From Globomyces pollinis-pini (Eukaryota; Chytridiomycota; Chytridiomycetes; Rhizophydiales; Globomycetaceae), in contig MU621418.1 in assembly GCA_025399215.1 (NCBI GenBank), positions 1 through 18,558 of the forward strand: a stretch of DNA of 18,558 nt. The letters are read 5' to 3'. Positions 16,374 to 18,558 of the stretch are shown here, in pieces. The notes below the pieces were generated by a model. It was not told the origin of the DNA and searched no databases. It saw only the letters and a list, made by a program, of their open reading frames with translations. Numbering within the stretch: the stretch's first letter is position 1; each line of letters begins with the position of its first letter. A program made the position numbers and the translations under genes.

Positions 16374-17465
16374 ATGGAGTCCAACATAAACGTTTCAAGT
16401 CCGAGACCGATCTGTTCCCTTGGTGCTGGAATAGAAACTTTATCTATGGATATTCTACAGCAAATTGCGAATCGTTCCCATCCTAAAGATCTCACACAAC
16501 TTTCAATGGCTTCGAAATTCTTTCTTCCTTTAAGAATTGAATTGTTTGCAACAAGGAAAACTTTGATTATTAAAGATGGAATATACCAGAATGAAGTTTC
16601 CAGTTTTCAGCTTTCAATGGCTTCTAAATTCTTTTCACTTATAAGAAACAAGCTATTCACAACAAGGAAAACTCTGTTGATTAGAGATGGTTCAGATCTG
16701 GATCCACTTTCCAATTTTATCAAGGACAATATTCAATCTGTGAGTGTGATTCAACAGTACTTCAACTTGAGCTGTTTAACCATGTTCAAGAATCTTAAAG
16801 TGCTACGAATCGTAAATGGTGAAATAGTTCATGTTTCCCCATTGGCATCATTGGTCAAAATTCAAGAACTTTATCTCATGTCAAATCTTATATTTGATGT
16901 TTATCCATTGGCATCATTGGTCAATCTTAAAATACTTCAACTTTCAAACAATATGATCGCTGATATTTCCCCATTGGCATCATTGATCAAACTTCAACTA
17001 CTTGACCTTGAAGAGAATTACATAACTGATGCTTCACCATTGGCAGCGCTGGTTGGACTTGAAGAACTTCAACTTGGTGGTAATGCAATAGTAGATACCT
17101 CCGCTTTGATATCATTGGTCAATCTTAAGCAGCTTCACCTTCGTGGTAATATAATAGAAGATATTTCCCCATTGGTAACACTGGCCAAACTTGAAAAACT
17201 TCAACTCGGTAGTAATCGCATAGTAGATATATCCTCATTAGCAGAGTTGGTTAAACTGAAACAACTTTATCTTCATAGCAATCGAATAGTTGATATCTCC
17301 CCATTGGCAGGGTTGTTTGAGCTTAAAGAACTTGGTCTAGACGGTAATCAAATACTGGATATCTCCCCTTTGACATCTTTGACCAAACTTGAAAAACTTC
17401 ACATTGGTAGTAATCAAATAGTAGACACTTCCCCTTTAGCAGCATTGGTCAACCTTACATTATAA
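16374..17465 (+). CDS. Second F-box/LRR paralogue, duplicated head, shortened 3' end
   Basis: 363 residues, no intron. The start at ATG 16374 aligns with the ATG of the intact paralogue and sits 43 nt after a TATA box. The F-box-like head (SMDILQQIANRSHPKDLTQL) is followed by SMASKFFLPLRIELFATRKT, and this block recurs 37 residues later as SMASKFFSLIRNKLFTTRKT, an in-frame 111-bp duplication. Ten 22-residue LRRs follow (from LKVLRIVNGEIVHVSPLASL) with the same consensus as the paralogue. The frame ends abruptly after LAALVNLTL; just past the stop, AATCAAATTGTTGATATC would encode NQIVDI in another frame, so a deletion or frameshift has removed the C-terminal repeats. The gene could still make a shorter protein or may be decaying. 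Role as in the paralogue, by inference. Confidence 0.72.
   Translation: MESNINVSSPRPICSLGAGIETLSMDILQQIANRSHPKDLTQLSMASKFFLPLRIELFATRKTLIIKDGIYQNEVSSFQLSMASKFFSLIRNKLFTTRKTLLIRDGSDLDPLSNFIKDNIQSVSVIQQYFNLSCLTMFKNLKVLRIVNGEIVHVSPLASLVKIQELYLMSNLIFDVYPLASLVNLKILQLSNNMIADISPLASLIKLQLLDLEENYITDASPLAALVGLEELQLGGNAIVDTSALISLVNLKQLHLRGNIIEDISPLVTLAKLEKLQLGSNRIVDISSLAELVKLKQLYLHSNRIVDISPLAGLFELKELGLDGNQILDISPLTSLTKLEKLHIGSNQIVDTSPLAALVNLTL
16500..16699 (+). repeat. 111-bp direct duplication inside the F-box head
   Basis: CTTTCAATGGCTTC recurs at 16500 and 16611, and ACAAGGAAAACT recurs with the same offset. The intact paralogue has one copy. The length is divisible by three, so the frame is kept. 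Confidence 0.75.
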
Positions 17466-17597
17466 ATCAAATTGTTGATATCCCTCCTTGCCCGCAGTTA
17501 CTTGAAGAACCTGGTGCCGTGATTTCTTTTGGCAATTCTATGATACTTCCGATTGGTCTGGTAGTGGAGTGGTAAGAATGACATACTCGTATAGTCA
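17466..17597 (+). pseudogene. Lost C-terminal part of the second LRR gene
   Basis: Immediately after the stop, AATCAAATTGTTGATATCCC matches the start of the next repeat, then similarity fades (PPCPQLLEEPGAV in the same frame). This is the 3' debris of the array. Confidence 0.45.
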
Positions 17598-18023
17598 TTA
17601 AAACTTCCATTTTGCTGATTCTCTTCTGATGTTTTCAATAATTGTTTCTAAATTTGGAATATCATTCAAAACTAAATCTACAGATTTATTAATAATTGAT
17701 TTCCCCTCCCCCAGATCATAAAAGGCAGTATTCTCTGATGCAAGAGAATTCTCGGTTTGGATGTTTCAAGATAATTCAAGATTCATATTGTATCAGAAAG
17801 TATGTTTATGGTGATTTGCATTTACTGCTCCATGTAATTCATCAATGGTAGTAAATTCTTGACTAGAAAAGTATGACTTGCGGATATTTCTTAATGTGCA
17901 TGTGTACAATCTCTTCTGAATTCCTACTCTCTTTCTCAATTCCCTTTGTAATCCAAGGTCTTCAAAATACGTTCTTGCTCCTTTATATCCAGAATAATAG
18001 TTAATGACTTTCCTGATGTACTT
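17598..18023 (-). CDS. Possible small gene or relic, unknown family
   Basis: Two minus-strand segments have coding-like composition: 18023-17826 (66 open codons: KYIRKVINYYSGYKGARTYF, EDLGLQRELRKRVGIQKRLY, SQEFTTIDELHGA) and 17750-17598 (51 codons including TAA: NSLASENTAFYDLGEGKS, NDIPNLETIIENIRRES). A 75-nt segment between them starts GTAAAT and ends GAG, and removing it keeps the frame. The 5' end is unresolved: an acceptor-like TTTAG at 18024-18028 could join either a GTAAAT donor at 18099 (76-nt intron, frame kept) or a weaker GTTGAA donor at 18052 (29 nt). The first option needs an exon overlapping an LRR relic on the other strand. I do not recognise the protein. It may be a live small gene inside LRR debris or a relic. 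Confidence 0.35.
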
Positions 18024-18117
18024 CTAAACGGAATGTTCGAGACTGCTTCAACTTCATCTAATATATGGTTCATTTAGGATAACTATTTTGGTCATTTACA
18101 CAGGTATCAAGAATTCT

Positions 18118-18147
18118 CTGACACGGCTGACACTGTGTCAGTGTCAG
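18118..18147. repeat. Nested CTGACAC/GTGTCAG inverted repeat
   Basis: CTGACAC occurs at 18118-18124 and 18127-18133, followed by its reverse complement GTGTCAG at 18135-18141 and 18141-18147. The inner pair forms a perfect 7-bp hairpin with a one-base centre. Confidence 0.6.
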
Positions 18148-18154
18148 GCATACA

Positions 18155-18235
18155 TTACTATTAGCATCACTAATCAACCCGGAAGACCTAAAGTCGAACC
18201 GAACAGTTGATAGATTTCCATTGGTATCGCTATAA
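18155..18235 (+). pseudogene. LRR gene relic 3
   Basis: The plus-strand frame reads LLLASLINPEDLKSNRTVDR followed by FPLVSL and a stop, a shortened version of LASLVNLxxLxLxSNxIVDI with an internal deletion. It lies 690 bp beyond the end of the second LRR gene in the same orientation. Confidence 0.6.
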
Positions 18236-18392
18236 AAACATAACTCCAGAACGAGATGACTGCACAAACAAAAGTACAGACGCGATCTGTTTACAAGTAT
18301 TCATTTCAAATCTATAAAAAAATAACATGGGTGGATCGCAATTATAATAATCCCAGTCGAATCTCTGTTTTCGCTCTCACTTACTTTATTGT

Positions 18393-18558
18393 TTAATATC
18401 GAAAATTACGTAAGCGTAATGCCCATTTTAGTACGGAAATGTTCAATATTCGATTGGAACGAATATTAAGTGATTGAAGTTTCACTAATAATGTCAATGG
18501 GCAAACATCAACTATTTGATTCGCCTCGAGATTCAGTTCCTGAAGGTTAATCAACGGC
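18393..18558 (-). CDS. 3' end of a third LRR gene, runs off the window
   Basis: From the right edge the minus strand reads PLINLQELNLEANQIVDVCP, then LTLLVKLQSLNIRSNRILNI and ends with LKWALRLRNFRY and a TAA at 18395-18393. This gives two and a half 22-residue repeats of the same family, followed by a short C-terminus unlike that of the intact gene. The upstream part, including any F-box head, lies outside the window, so intactness cannot be judged. It is convergent with the two plus-strand paralogues. Confidence 0.7.
   Translation of the reverse strand, partial: PLINLQELNLEANQIVDVCPLTLLVKLQSLNIRSNRILNISVLKWALRLRNFRY

Noticed and set aside
16085..16495. 136-codon open frame on the minus strand
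   Set aside because: It runs antisense through the LRR remnant, the TATA box and the F-box head of the second paralogue; no motif supports it.
18070..18267. 65-codon Cys-containing open frame on the minus strand as a secreted peptide
   Set aside because: It overlaps a plus-strand LRR relic at 18155-18235 and the hairpin repeat at 18118-18147; it could only be an alternative first exon of the doubtful 17598-18023 gene.

Overview
The window is AT-rich eukaryotic DNA, most likely from a fungus outside the Dikarya (zygomycete or chytrid grade). This rests on gene content: a Zn(II)2Cys6 activator with the C-x2-C-x3-C-x2-C-x5-C-x2-C spacing, a Csm1/Pcs1 monopolin protein, a Ty3-type gag and a FAR1-type DNA-binding domain. 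The genus cannot be fixed from the sequence. A striking property is the introns: I reconstructed 22 in seven genes, 19 of them only 25-35 nt and one 38 nt. All begin GTA and end AG, and every one restores the reading frame of its gene.

Bases 1-10140 are a compact core of intron-containing genes. In order: a secreted M2-family peptidyl-dipeptidase (ACE-like, minus, 4 exons); a Zn2Cys6 transcription factor (minus, 4 exons) divergent from a short-chain dehydrogenase/reductase (plus, 4 exons); a helix-turn-helix-like protein (plus, 4 exons) whose first intron is a tandem duplicate of a 27-nt intron; a TMEM18 homologue (plus, 4 exons); a 72-residue protein with a CxxC/HxxH tail (plus, 2 exons); and, convergent with it, the monopolin subunit Csm1/Pcs1 (minus, 7 exons). 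These genes do not form one pathway; they look like ordinary euchromatic neighbours with gaps of about 150-480 bp.

Bases about 10.4-18.56 kb are an accessory compartment built from intronless F-box plus leucine-rich-repeat genes and their debris. There is one intact 495-residue gene (13137-14624), one shorter paralogue with an internal duplication and a broken 3' end (16374-17465), the 3' end of a third on the opposite strand running off the window (18393-18558), and at least four degraded LRR fragments. Interleaved are an orphan FAR1 DNA-binding domain with a decayed tail, an inverted pair of that tail, a truncated Ty3-type gag with an LTR-like leader, and a possible small gene or relic on the minus strand (17598-18023).

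The LRRs are 22-residue repeats (LxxLxLxxNQIVDISPLAxLVx) of the SDS22/internalin type joined to an F-box-like head. This suggests a lineage-specific family of ubiquitin-ligase adaptors evolving by duplication and decay. That function is inference; the architecture and the decay are visible in the sequence.
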